Assembly (NCBI GenBank): GCA_005883235.1
Contig: VAYE01000079.1
Location: 1-6,120, forward strand
Source: Actinomycetota bacterium
GTDB lineage: Bacteria; Actinomycetota; Thermoleophilia; Gaiellales; Gaiellaceae
Reading direction: 5' to 3'
DNA: 6,120 nucleotides
The translations under genes were made by a program, and so were the position numbers. Position 1 is the stretch's first letter, and each line of letters starts with the position of its first letter. Under the pieces are notes generated by a model that saw only the letters and a program-made list of their open reading frames with translations, was not told the origin of the DNA and ran no database searches. Below are positions 1 through 5,189 of this stretch, piece after piece.

Positions 1-715
1 TGATCGCCTGCTCGATCCCGCGGGCGATGAAGTTGAACGAGTTCATGTTCTTCAGCTCCCAGCGCGTGCGGAGCTCGTCCGACCCCTGCGGGCGCACCGA
101 GACGTTGGCGTCGACCCGCAGCGAGCCCTTCTCCATCTCGGCGTCGGAGATCCCGAGCTCGACGATCGTCTGCCGGAGGAGCTGGAGAAACCGCTTCGCG
201 TCGTCGGCCGAGCGCAGGTCGGGCCGGGTGACGATCTCGACGAGCGGCGTGCCTCCCCGGTTGTGGTCGACGAGCGAGTACTCCGCGCGCACGCTGCGCC
301 CGCCGGCGCCGCCGACGTGGACGCTCTTCGCCGCGTCCTCTTCGAGGTGGGCCCGCACGATGCCGACCTCGAGGTCGCCCTCCGGCCCCGGCACGAGAAC
401 GCGCCCGTCGAGGCAGAGCGGCTCGTCGTACTGGGAGATCTGGTAGCCCTTCGGGAGGTCGCGGTAGAAGTAGTTCTTGCGGTGGAAGACTGCGCGCGGC
501 GCGATCTCGCAGCCGAGCGCGAGGCCGAGCTTGATCGTCCACTCCACGGCCCGTTCGTTCGGCACCGGCAGCGAGCCCGGATGAGCAAGGCAGACCGGGC
601 ACGTGCGCGTGTTCTCCCGCGCCCCGTACTCGAGCTCGCAGCGGCAGAACATCTTCGTCCGCGTCTTCAGGTGGACGTGGATCTCGAGGCCGACGACCGG
701 CTCCCATTCAGGCAT
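1..715 (-). CDS. gatB: GatB, aspartyl/glutamyl-tRNA amidotransferase subunit B (C-terminal part beyond window)
   Basis: GatB is the tRNA-binding, kinase-like subunit of GatCAB. It activates the side chain of mischarged Glu-tRNA(Gln) or Asp-tRNA(Asn) with ATP and receives ammonia from GatA. The gene runs off the window at base 1. 238 residues are visible of about 475 usual, covering most of the catalytic cradle but not the helical and YqeY-like tail. Visible family blocks are GLEIHVHLKT (9-18), a CxC...CPVC cluster (C24, C26, C39, C42) that binds zinc in many GatB proteins, KNYFYRDLPKGYQISQYD (80-97), HLEEDA (123-128), SLVDHNRGGTPLVEIV (147-162) and ELKNMNSF (220-227). The ATG at 715 has a strong GGAGGT five bases upstream and lies inside the end of the preceding small gene (8-base overlap), so the two are probably translationally coupled. 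The family call is secure. Whether the substrate is Gln, Asn or both cannot be told here. Confidence 0.96.
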   Translation of the reverse strand, partial: MPEWEPVVGLEIHVHLKTRTKMFCRCELEYGARENTRTCPVCLAHPGSLPVPNERAVEWTIKLGLALGCEIAPRAVFHRKNYFYRDLPKGYQISQYDEPLCLDGRVLVPGPEGDLEVGIVRAHLEEDAAKSVHVGGAGGRSVRAEYSLVDHNRGGTPLVEIVTRPDLRSADDAKRFLQLLRQTIVELGISDAEMEKGSLRVDANVSVRPQGSDELRTRWELKNMNSFNFIARGIEQAI

Positions 716-962
716 GGGCCACCTCCCTCGCCTCGACGAGCGCTTCCTCGATCGAGCCCCGCACCTCGACCATCGCCACGCGCTCCTCGAGCGCCAGCGA
801 GTGCATGCGGATCAGCCACAGCTCGCGCTCGCCCGCCTCGAGCGACAGCTTCAGGTCGCCGATCAGGACGGATCGCGCGCCGTCGAGGACGCGCGGCTCC
901 GTGCCGAAGACCCGCTCCGCGGCGACGACGAAGTCCGCCGCTCCGTCGACGATCTTCCTCAT
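708..962 (-). CDS. Uncharacterised 84-aa protein encoded between gatA and gatB
   Basis: I do not recognise this protein. It starts [19 protein letters not shown] and ends [12 protein letters not shown]. It is soluble-looking, has no Cys, signal peptide or membrane segment, and is rich in Glu, Ala, Val and Arg. By eye it reads as a helix (about 6-18), probable strands (about 30-41 and 47-53), a strand (62-68) and an amphipathic helix (70-82), so a small alpha/beta domain is likely. Reality is supported by context. Its ATG overlaps the gatA stop as ATGA, its TGA lies inside the gatB start (ATGCCTGA), a GGGAG sits 7 bases before its start, and its codons end in G/C like the neighbours. Without it there would be a gap of about 240 bases between gatA and gatB, which usually abut. 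It may assist or regulate the amidotransferase, or simply ride in the operon. Function is unknown. Confidence 0.82.
   Translation of the reverse strand: MRKIVDGAADFVVAAERVFGTEPRVLDGARSVLIGDLKLSLEAGERELWLIRMHSLALEERVAMVEVRGSIEEALVEAREVAHA
721..726 (-). promoter_or_regulatory. Shine-Dalgarno of gatB, inside the small upstream gene
   Basis: On the minus strand GGAGGT ends five bases before the gatB ATG at 715. It is the strongest ribosome binding site in the gat operon and lies wholly within the last codons of the 84-residue gene, so the end of that gene is also gatB's initiation region. It fixes the gatB start. Confidence 0.8.
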
Positions 963-2377
963 CCGGCGGCTCCCGCGAGGCGCCGAGGGACCGGGTCGAA
1001 GCCGAGTGCCCGCTCGAGCGCGTGCCCGATCCGGAAGAGCGCGTTCTCCGAGAACTGAGGCCCGACGAGCTGGAGGCCGACGGGCAGCCCCTCGGAGAGG
1101 CCGCACGGGATCGAGAGGCCCGGCAGACCGGCCATGCACGAGGGGATCGTCAGGAGGTCGGAGAGGTACATCGCGAGCGGGTTCTCCGTCCGCTCGCCGA
1201 GCCTGAAGGCGACCGTCGGCGAGGTCGGCGAGACGAGGACGTCGAACCGCTCGAACGCGGCGTCGTGCTCGCGCTTGATGATCGTCCGCACCTTCTGCGC
1301 CTGGCCGTAGAACGCCTCGTAGTAGCCGGCCGAGAGCGCGTAGGTGCCGAGCATGATCCGGCGCTTCGGCTCGTCGCCGAAGCCCTCGTCGCGCGTCCGC
1401 TCCTGCATCGCCTCGAAGTCGCCGTCGCCCACGCGCAGGCCGAACCGGACACCGTCGTACCGGGCCAGGTTGGACGAGGCCTCGGCCGGTGCGATCAGGT
1501 AGTAGCACGGGAGGCCGTAGTCGACCGAGCGCGGCAGCTCGCAGTCGGCGACCTCGGCGCCGAGCTCGCGGCACATGTCTGCGGCGGCGCGCACCGCAGC
1601 CGAGACGCCGGGCTCGATCCCCTCGGCCTCGTTCAGCTCCTTCGGGACGCCGACCCGAACGCCCTTCAGGTCGTCGGCGTCCGGGAGCTCGACCGGTTCA
1701 GGCAGGTCGACGGTGGTCGTGTCGCAGGGGTCTCGGCCGGCGATGATCCGGTAGAGGAGCGCGGCGTCGCGGACGTTTCGCGCGACCGGGCCGACCTGGT
1801 CGAGACTCGAGGCGAACGCGACGACGCCGTAGCGCGAGACCGTGCCGTAAGTGGGGCGCAGGCCGACGGTGCCGGTGAGGGCGGCGGGCTGCTTGATCGA
1901 GCCGCCGGTGTCGGAGCCGAGCGCCCAGGGCGCGAGCCCGGCCGCGACGGCGGCCGCCGAGCCGCCGCCCGAGCCGCCGGGGACGCGCTCCGGATCCCAC
2001 GGGTTGCGGGTCGGCCCGTACGCCGAGTTCTCGGTGGACGAGCCCATCGCGAACTCGTCCGTGTTGGTCTTGCCGAGGAGCGGCAGGCCCGCGTCCTTGC
2101 AGCGGGCGGCGACGGTGGAGTCGTACACCGGGACGTAGCGCTCGAGAAAGCGCGAGCCCGCCGTCGTGCGGACGCCCTTCGTGCCGATCACGTCCTTGAG
2201 CGCAATCGGGACACCGGCTCCTTCGGGCTCGTCCACGGTGGTCAGGAAGCAGTGCAGCTCCGGGTCACGGGCGGCGATCGCGTCGCGGTAGGCGGCGACG
2301 AGCTCGGCGGCGGAGACCTCACTGCGCTCGAGGAGCCCCATCGCCTCCTCGGCGGTCAGGCGCAGCGTGTCGATCAC
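959..2377 (-). CDS. gatA: GatA, aspartyl/glutamyl-tRNA amidotransferase subunit A (glutaminase)
   Basis: GatA is the amidase-signature subunit that hydrolyses glutamine (or asparagine) and passes ammonia to GatB. The 472 residues are full length (about 475-490 usual). The Ser-cisSer-Lys triad is intact: Lys61 in IALKD, Ser136 in VPGGSGGGS, and the nucleophile Ser160 in [13 protein letters not shown]. The spacings 75 and 24 equal those I recall for S. aureus GatA (K79, S154, S178). By the same 18-residue offset, Arg340 and Asp407 fall on the glutamine-binding Arg and Asp, with Tyr292/293 next to the expected Tyr. The start is GTG at 2377, preceded by only a G-rich weak Shine-Dalgarno (GGGGG). 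The start is supported because the N-terminal helix [21 protein letters not shown] fits the family. It follows gatC after a 114-base gap and its stop overlaps the next gene by ATGA. Confidence 0.97.
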   Translation of the reverse strand: MIDTLRLTAEEAMGLLERSEVSAAELVAAYRDAIAARDPELHCFLTTVDEPEGAGVPIALKDVIGTKGVRTTAGSRFLERYVPVYDSTVAARCKDAGLPLLGKTNTDEFAMGSSTENSAYGPTRNPWDPERVPGGSGGGSAAAVAAGLAPWALGSDTGGSIKQPAALTGTVGLRPTYGTVSRYGVVAFASSLDQVGPVARNVRDAALLYRIIAGRDPCDTTTVDLPEPVELPDADDLKGVRVGVPKELNEAEGIEPGVSAAVRAAADMCRELGAEVADCELPRSVDYGLPCYYLIAPAEASSNLARYDGVRFGLRVGDGDFEAMQERTRDEGFGDEPKRRIMLGTYALSAGYYEAFYGQAQKVRTIIKREHDAAFERFDVLVSPTSPTVAFRLGERTENPLAMYLSDLLTIPSCMAGLPGLSIPCGLSEGLPVGLQLVGPQFSENALFRIGHALERALGFDPVPRRLAGAAG

Positions 2378-2403
2378 GTCGCACCCCCGCCAAAACCACG
2401 TTC

Positions 2404-2417
2404 CCCCCCATGGGGGG
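2404..2417. repeat. Perfect 14-base palindrome in the gatC-gatA gap
   Basis: CCCCCCATGGGGGG is perfectly self-complementary about the 2410/2411 junction, and one further C (2403) precedes it. It lies between gatC and gatA, about 27 bases upstream of the gatA GTG. As RNA it could not form a normal intramolecular hairpin without opening its centre, so a protein-binding dyad, an RNA dimerisation site, or chance in GC-rich DNA are all possible. No U tract follows on either strand, so it is not a terminator. The ATG within it is not in the gatA frame. Confidence 0.55.
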
Positions 2418-2421
2418 AGCG

Positions 2422-2442
2422 AGCGTCCCCATCCGGAACGCT
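2422..2442 (-). other. 8-bp hairpin in the gatC-gatA gap
   Basis: In the minus-strand transcript AGCGTTCC pairs with GGGACGCT, allowing one G-U pair, around a five-base loop (GGATG). It sits four bases from the 14-base palindrome, so the 114-base spacer between gatC and gatA holds two adjacent dyads. It is not followed by a U run. It may be an RNA-processing or stability element. Role unproven. Confidence 0.4.
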
Positions 2443-2491
2443 AGCCGGGAAAAACGCGCGCGTGGGATACGGGTTCGTCACGATTCTCGCC

Positions 2492-2776
2492 TCAGCCCTC
2501 GGCCGGGACGCGGAAGAAGTCCCCCTCTCGCTCCGGTGCGTTCGCGAGCGCCTCCTCGAGCGGCAGCGACTCGCGCGGCTCGTCGAGACCGAAGACGTTC
2601 GTCAGGTCGAGCGGATGCGAGGTCGGCGGCACGTCGGCCAGGTCCAGCTCGGACACCTTCCCGACCGCGTCCAGGATCGCGTTCAGCTGCTCTTGGAGGC
2701 GCTCGACCTCGTCGTCGCGGAGCGCCAGCCGCGCCAGCCGCGCCACGTGCTCTACGTCAGCTCTCGTGATTGCCAT
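2492..2776 (-). CDS. gatC: GatC, aspartyl/glutamyl-tRNA amidotransferase subunit C
   Basis: GatC is the small linker that wraps around the GatA-GatB interface and stabilises the amidotransferase. The 94 residues match the usual length of about 95. The family pattern is clear: VEHVARLARLAL (8-19), the helix EVERLQEQLNAIL (23-35), LDLADVPPTSHP (44-55) and the C-terminal EEALANAPEREGDFFRVP (74-91), which contains the conserved NAP...FxVP. The ATG at 2776 gives the family N-terminus. Only a weak ribosome site is visible (CGAG or GGGA upstream). It is the first gat gene, 86 bases after the cold-shock gene, with a strong hairpin and a direct repeat between them. A 114-base spacer separates it from gatA, longer than the near-contiguous arrangement usual for gatC-gatA. 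Confidence 0.96.
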   Translation of the reverse strand: MAITRADVEHVARLARLALRDDEVERLQEQLNAILDAVGKVSELDLADVPPTSHPLDLTNVFGLDEPRESLPLEEALANAPEREGDFFRVPAEG

Positions 2777-2782
2777 GTGCTC

Positions 2783-2801
2783 GAATCGTCCCAGAATCGT
2801 C
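2783..2801. repeat. Two direct copies of GAATCGTC, 11 bases apart, upstream of gatC
   Basis: GAATCGTC occurs at 2783-2790 and 2794-2801 with a three-base spacer, so the copies recur every 11 bases and face the same side of the helix. On the minus strand they read GACGATTC. They lie 7-25 bases before the gatC ATG. They could be a regulator site or part of the leader. No factor is recognised. Confidence 0.45.
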
Positions 2802-2819
2802 GTGGTTACTCATACAGAG

Positions 2820-2839
2820 GGGGCCCCTTTCGGGGCCCC
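2820..2839 (-). terminator. GC-only hairpin with GAAA tetraloop after csp; probable terminator
   Basis: In the minus-strand RNA, GGGGCCCC-GAAA-GGGGCCCC gives eight G-C pairs closed by a GNRA tetraloop, 23 bases after the csp stop and 43 bases before gatC. The tail (CCTCTGTATGAG) is only weakly U-rich, so termination may be partial or the hairpin may protect the csp mRNA 3' end. The sequence also offers a competing fold: CCGAAAGGG at 2848-2856 is complementary to CCCTTTCGG at 2825-2833, a 9-bp stem that cannot coexist with the first hairpin. Confidence 0.55.
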
Positions 2840-2862
2840 GGTTCGTTCCGAAAGGGAAGTCT

Positions 2863-3063
2863 CTAGACCGCTTGGACGTTCGCGGCCTGTGCGCCCTTGG
2901 GGCCCTGGACGACCTCGAACTCCACGCGCTGGCCCTCGGTGAGCGACTTGTAGCCGTCCATCGTGATCGCGGTGAAGTGGACGAAGACGTCCTCGCCACC
3001 CTCCCGCTCGATGAACCCGTAGCCCTTCTCGTTCGAAAACCACTTCACGGTGCCCTGAGCCAA
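2863..3063 (-). CDS. Cold-shock domain protein (CspA family), TTG start
   Basis: A small single-stranded nucleic-acid-binding OB-fold protein of the CspA family, acting as an RNA chaperone in the cytoplasm. The 66 residues match the usual 65-70. RNP1 is KGYGFIER (13-20) and RNP2 is VFVHF (26-30). The opening [17 protein letters not shown] and the closing [20 protein letters not shown] are typical of actinobacterial Csp proteins. The start is TTG at 3063, chosen because a full AAGGAGG ends four bases before it. The frame stays open much further upstream, but no family sequence precedes this TTG. It lies between folD (80 bases upstream) and gatC (86 bases downstream), with an 11-bp hairpin in its leader region and a GC hairpin after its stop, so it is probably a short unit of its own. 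Cold or growth regulation is plausible from the family, not shown here. Confidence 0.95.
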   Translation of the reverse strand: MAQGTVKWFSNEKGYGFIEREGGEDVFVHFTAITMDGYKSLTEGQRVEFEVVQGPKGAQAANVQAV

Positions 3064-3067
3064 CTTT

Positions 3068-3074
3068 CCTCCTT
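3068..3074 (-). promoter_or_regulatory. Full Shine-Dalgarno AAGGAGG that fixes the csp TTG start
   Basis: On the minus strand AAGGAGG is followed by AAAG and then TTG at 3063. The near-perfect site compensates for the rare start codon and decides the start among the long open frame. Confidence 0.85.
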
Positions 3075-3081
3075 CAACAAC

Positions 3082-3127
3082 ATGAAACGACGGCCCGGGC
3101 ACCGAGCCGTCGACCAACGATGAAACG
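3082..3127. repeat. Direct repeat ATGAAACG flanking the csp leader hairpin
   Basis: ATGAAACG occurs at 3082-3089 and 3120-3127. On the minus strand this reads CGTTTCAT, followed by CGTTGG in the upstream copy and GTTGTTG in the downstream one. The copies bracket the hairpin at 3088-3112. Significance is uncertain. Confidence 0.35.
3088..3112 (-). other. 11-bp hairpin between folD and csp (folD terminator or csp leader structure)
   Basis: In the minus-strand RNA CGACGGCTCGG pairs with CCGGGCCGTCG around a three-base UGC loop, with one U-G pair. The tail TTTCATGTTGTTG is fairly U-rich, so this can serve as a factor-independent terminator for folD, 32 bases after its stop. If transcription starts at the candidate promoter near 3134-3163, the same hairpin falls in the csp 5' leader, ending 14 bases before the Shine-Dalgarno. 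Confidence 0.6.
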
Positions 3128-3133
3128 GGCCAG

Positions 3134-3163
3134 AGAGTAGCGCTCACACCGGTGGGAACGCAA
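3134..3163 (-). promoter_or_regulatory. Candidate csp promoter overlapping the folD stop
   Basis: On the minus strand TTGCGT (3163-3158) and TACTCT (3139-3134) are 18 bases apart, weakly resembling -35 and -10 boxes. Transcription would begin near 3127 and give a leader of about 64 bases. Each box matches its consensus at only about half the positions, so confidence is low. Confidence 0.25.
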
Positions 3164-3995
3164 GCGATCCGCGGCGGTACCGAGCGGCCAGAACCGTGTT
3201 GCGAAGGAGCATCGCGATCGTCATCGGACCGACCCCTCCGGGCACGGGAGTGAGGAACGCGGCCCGCTCGGCCACGCCGGGATCGACATCGCCGACGAGC
3301 CCTGCTGCGGTGCGGTTCTGGCCCACGTCGACGACCGCCGCGCCCTGCTTCACCATCTCCGGATCGACGAGCCCGGCGATGCCCGCCGCGACGACGAGCA
3401 CGTCGGCGTCGAGGGTCTGCCGCGCCAGGTCGTCGGTGTGCGAGTGGCAAATCGTCACAGTTGCGTTCGCCTGCAGGAGCAGGTGCGCGACCGGCTTGCC
3501 GACGATCTGGCTCCGCCCGACCACGACGGCCCGGGCCCCGTCGAGGGGAATCGAGTACTCCTCCAGCAGCGCCATCACCCCGCTCGGCGTCGCCGGCACG
3601 AGCGTCGGGCGCCCGAGGTAGAGCTGCCCCGCGTTCAACGGATGGAAGCCGTCGACATCCTTCACCGGGTCCACCGCACGGATCACCCGGGCCTCGTCGA
3701 TGCCGGGCATCGGCAGCTGCGGCAGGATTCCGTCCACCTCGTCGTCGTCGTTCAGCTCGCGGAGCAGGTCGAGCACCTCCTCTTCGGACGTGTCGGCGGG
3801 GAGCCGGTGATCGATCGTCCTGATGCCGAGCTCCTTCGCCGCCTCGTGCTTGCGCGTGATGTAGAGGTGGGACGCGGGATCGTCGCCGACCAGGACGGTC
3901 GCGAGCCCGAGGCCGCCGAGCTCCGCCACCTCCTCCTTCAGCCCCGCGCGAATCTTCGCGGCGAGCGCCGCCCCGTCCAGCAGCGTGGCGGCCAT
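3144..3995 (-). CDS. folD: FolD, methylenetetrahydrofolate dehydrogenase / methenyltetrahydrofolate cyclohydrolase
   Basis: A bifunctional cytoplasmic enzyme that interconverts 5,10-methylene-, 5,10-methenyl- and 10-formyl-tetrahydrofolate, normally with NADP, supplying purine and formyl-Met-tRNA synthesis. The 283 residues are full length. Visible blocks are [23 protein letters not shown] (36-58) with catalytic Tyr45 and Lys49, ILPQLPMP (90-97) with Gln93, the signature [12 protein letters not shown] (110-121), PATPSGV (134-140, Ala where PCTPxG usually has Cys), the dinucleotide-binding [18 protein letters not shown] (157-174), CHSHT (183-187) and [19 protein letters not shown] (249-267). 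The ATG at 3995 shares its A with the stop of the diiron gene (TGATG) and has no clear Shine-Dalgarno, which points to translational coupling. The frame is open upstream, but the family N-terminus begins here. Confidence 0.97.
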   Translation of the reverse strand: MAATLLDGAALAAKIRAGLKEEVAELGGLGLATVLVGDDPASHLYITRKHEAAKELGIRTIDHRLPADTSEEEVLDLLRELNDDDEVDGILPQLPMPGIDEARVIRAVDPVKDVDGFHPLNAGQLYLGRPTLVPATPSGVMALLEEYSIPLDGARAVVVGRSQIVGKPVAHLLLQANATVTICHSHTDDLARQTLDADVLVVAAGIAGLVDPEMVKQGAAVVDVGQNRTAAGLVGDVDPGVAERAAFLTPVPGGVGPMTIAMLLRNTVLAARYRRGSLAFPPV

Positions 3996-4810
3996 CAGAC
4001 GATCGCCAGATTTATGTCGCCGACGTCGAGCCCGAGCGACTCGGCCAGGCGGACGCCGAGCTCGACGTCGTCGCGCAACCGCTGCACGTCGCGCGACTCC
4101 ATCGCGCGGGTGATCCAGGCACGCTCGTTCGGCCGCCAGAGCGCGTGCGCGGCGAAGACCGGAAGCATCAGGTTCGCCGCGTCGATCAAGCGCCGCTTCG
4201 TCTGAGGGGAGGCGCTCTCCAGGAGGACGCGCTCGTACGCCATCCCGGCGCCGTGGTGGATCCCGTCGTCGGTCGCGAGCCGGTTGCAGAGATCCTCGAG
4301 CACCGTCCCGCGCGACGACCTCGCGATCAGGCGGAAGCGCGAGATGATCAGGCGCTCGTAGAAGACCTGCATGACGAACACTTTTTCCTCGAGGGTCTCC
4401 GCAGCGAGCGTCATGCGCGCGAGCATGTCGAGGTGCGGGTCGCGCTCCGCGGTCCCGCCCACCTCGGCCGCGAGCTTCAGCCACGCCTCGGTGTGGCGCG
4501 ACTCGTCTTGCACCATCGTCGAGTAGTAGAGCTTCGCTTCGGGATCGGGAGCGATGTTGAGGAGCTGCGACGCCATCTCGCACGCCAGCTCGTCAGCCTG
4601 GAGCTGCTGCGTGATGACGGAGCGCCAGACGTCGTTTCGGCGCGCGCGCTTCTCGGGCGACCCCTTCGCCTCGGGCACGGGCGGGATCTCGCCCCACGGC
4701 AGGTCGCGAACCTGCCACTCCTGCCGCTTCGCGAGCTCGTAGAAGCGCAGGACGCCGGCGTACGCGTCCCGGCCGGGCGCCTGCTCCTCTGTGACCTCGT
4801 TCGTGGCCAT
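3995..4810 (-). CDS. R2/ferritin-like diiron-carboxylate protein, function unknown
   Basis: A 271-residue all-helical protein with the ligand layout of the ribonucleotide-reductase-R2/ferritin-like superfamily. Candidate iron ligands are Glu74 (QADELACE), Glu103 and His106 (DESRH), Glu152 (VFYERL), and Asp182 and His185 (DDGIHH). The spacings 29+3 and 30+3 resemble the two helix pairs of R2 proteins (31+3 and 34+3 in E. coli NrdB). Asp replaces Glu in the second ExxH-type motif, and no R2 radical-transfer tail is evident. It may be an oxidase, oxygenase or peroxide-handling protein. The substrate is unknown and I would not call it NrdF. It sits between a VOC-fold gene (17-base gap) and folD (TGATG overlap), so it is probably co-expressed with folD. 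The ATG at 4810 has no usable Shine-Dalgarno. The frame continues upstream only as antisense of other genes. Confidence 0.88.
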   Translation of the reverse strand: MATNEVTEEQAPGRDAYAGVLRFYELAKRQEWQVRDLPWGEIPPVPEAKGSPEKRARRNDVWRSVITQQLQADELACEMASQLLNIAPDPEAKLYYSTMVQDESRHTEAWLKLAAEVGGTAERDPHLDMLARMTLAAETLEEKVFVMQVFYERLIISRFRLIARSSRGTVLEDLCNRLATDDGIHHGAGMAYERVLLESASPQTKRRLIDAANLMLPVFAAHALWRPNERAWITRAMESRDVQRLRDDVELGVRLAESLGLDVGDINLAIV

Positions 4811-4812
4811 CC

Positions 4813-4825
4813 CGGGATTATCCCG
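4813..4825. promoter_or_regulatory. 13-base dyad with GATAAT box immediately before the diiron gene
   Basis: CGGGAT-T-ATCCCG is a perfect inverted repeat about 4819. On the minus strand it contains GATAAT (4822-4817), a five-of-six match to a -10 box, placed so that position +1 would be the A of the ATG at 4810. No -35 box is seen. A leaderless promoter with an overlapping operator would fit and would explain the missing ribosome site. A chance dyad is the alternative. Confidence 0.35.
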
Positions 4826-4827
4826 CC

Positions 4828-5175
4828 CTAGAGGGGTGACGCGTGCTTCGGCTCGTAGAGCATGACCTCGACGCCGCCGGGCAGGACGATCATCGTCACG
4901 ACGCCGAAGCCCCTGTCCTCGGGTTCGCCGCGCACCTCGATGCCCTTGGCCCGGAGCTCGGCGACGGTCGCGGCGACATCGTCGCACATGAGCAGCAGCT
5001 CGTGATCCGTCGAGCCGTCGGAGGGATGCACGCCGAGCTCGGCGGGCGGCAGCGCGAAGATGAGCCAGCCGTCGCCCGCGTCGACGTGCTCCCACCCGAA
5101 TGCGTCCCGGAGGACGCCGCGCAGCGCCTCCGCTTCGGGGGTGTAGAGGATGACGTGGGCGCCGATGATGCTCAT
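4828..5175 (-). CDS. VOC-fold (glyoxalase/bleomycin-resistance/dioxygenase superfamily) protein
   Basis: A 115-residue protein with two beta-alpha-beta-beta-beta-like modules, the size of a minimal VOC protein. The first module is AHVILYTPEAEALRGVLRDAFGW (6-28), then WLIFALPPAELGVHP (37-51). The second is HELLLMCDDVAATVAELRAKGIEV (58-81) and TMIVLPGGVEVMLYEP (94-109). His7, His58 or Glu59, and Glu103 occupy positions where VOC enzymes often hold metal ligands, so a metal site is possible. VOC sequences do not reveal the reaction, and resistance, isomerase or binding roles are equally open. The ATG at 5175 gives the standard fold start. The upstream open frame is antisense to the lipoprotein gene. 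Its stop is 17 bases before the diiron gene. No good Shine-Dalgarno is present. Confidence 0.85.
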   Translation of the reverse strand: MSIIGAHVILYTPEAEALRGVLRDAFGWEHVDAGDGWLIFALPPAELGVHPSDGSTDHELLLMCDDVAATVAELRAKGIEVRGEPEDRGFGVVTMIVLPGGVEVMLYEPKHASPL

Positions 5176-5183
5176 CGACGGCA

Positions 5184-5189
5184 ATCCTA
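5184..5189 (-). promoter_or_regulatory. Candidate -10 box for the VOC gene
   Basis: On the minus strand TAGGAT ends so that transcription would begin near 5177, two bases before the VOC ATG, giving an almost leaderless mRNA. No convincing -35 box is present. It overlaps the first base of the divergent lipoprotein start codon. Confidence 0.25.

Noticed and set aside
52..588. A 178-codon minus-strand frame rich in Arg and Ser
   Set aside because: It is an alternative frame of gatB, which has unambiguous family motifs across the same bases.
963..1574. An upstream extension of the 84-residue frame to an ATG at 1574
   Set aside because: It is another frame of gatA with low-complexity Arg-rich translation. 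The overlap with the gatA stop and the GGGAG site support the start at 962.
263..2866. An 867-codon open frame on the plus strand
   Set aside because: It is antisense to gatB, the 84-residue gene, gatA and gatC, all with clear family evidence. GC-rich genes with G/C third positions lack stops in the mirrored frame, and the product is a low-complexity Arg/Ala/Val/Asp/Glu protein with no motif.
3064..3450. An N-terminal extension of the cold-shock protein to an ATG at 3450
   Set aside because: The extension is antisense/out of frame with folD and has no cold-shock homology. A perfect Shine-Dalgarno precedes the TTG at 3063.
3996..4583. An upstream extension of folD to 4583
   Set aside because: It is a shadow of the diiron gene. 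FolD homology begins at MAATLLDG, which fits the TGATG overlap and the usual length.
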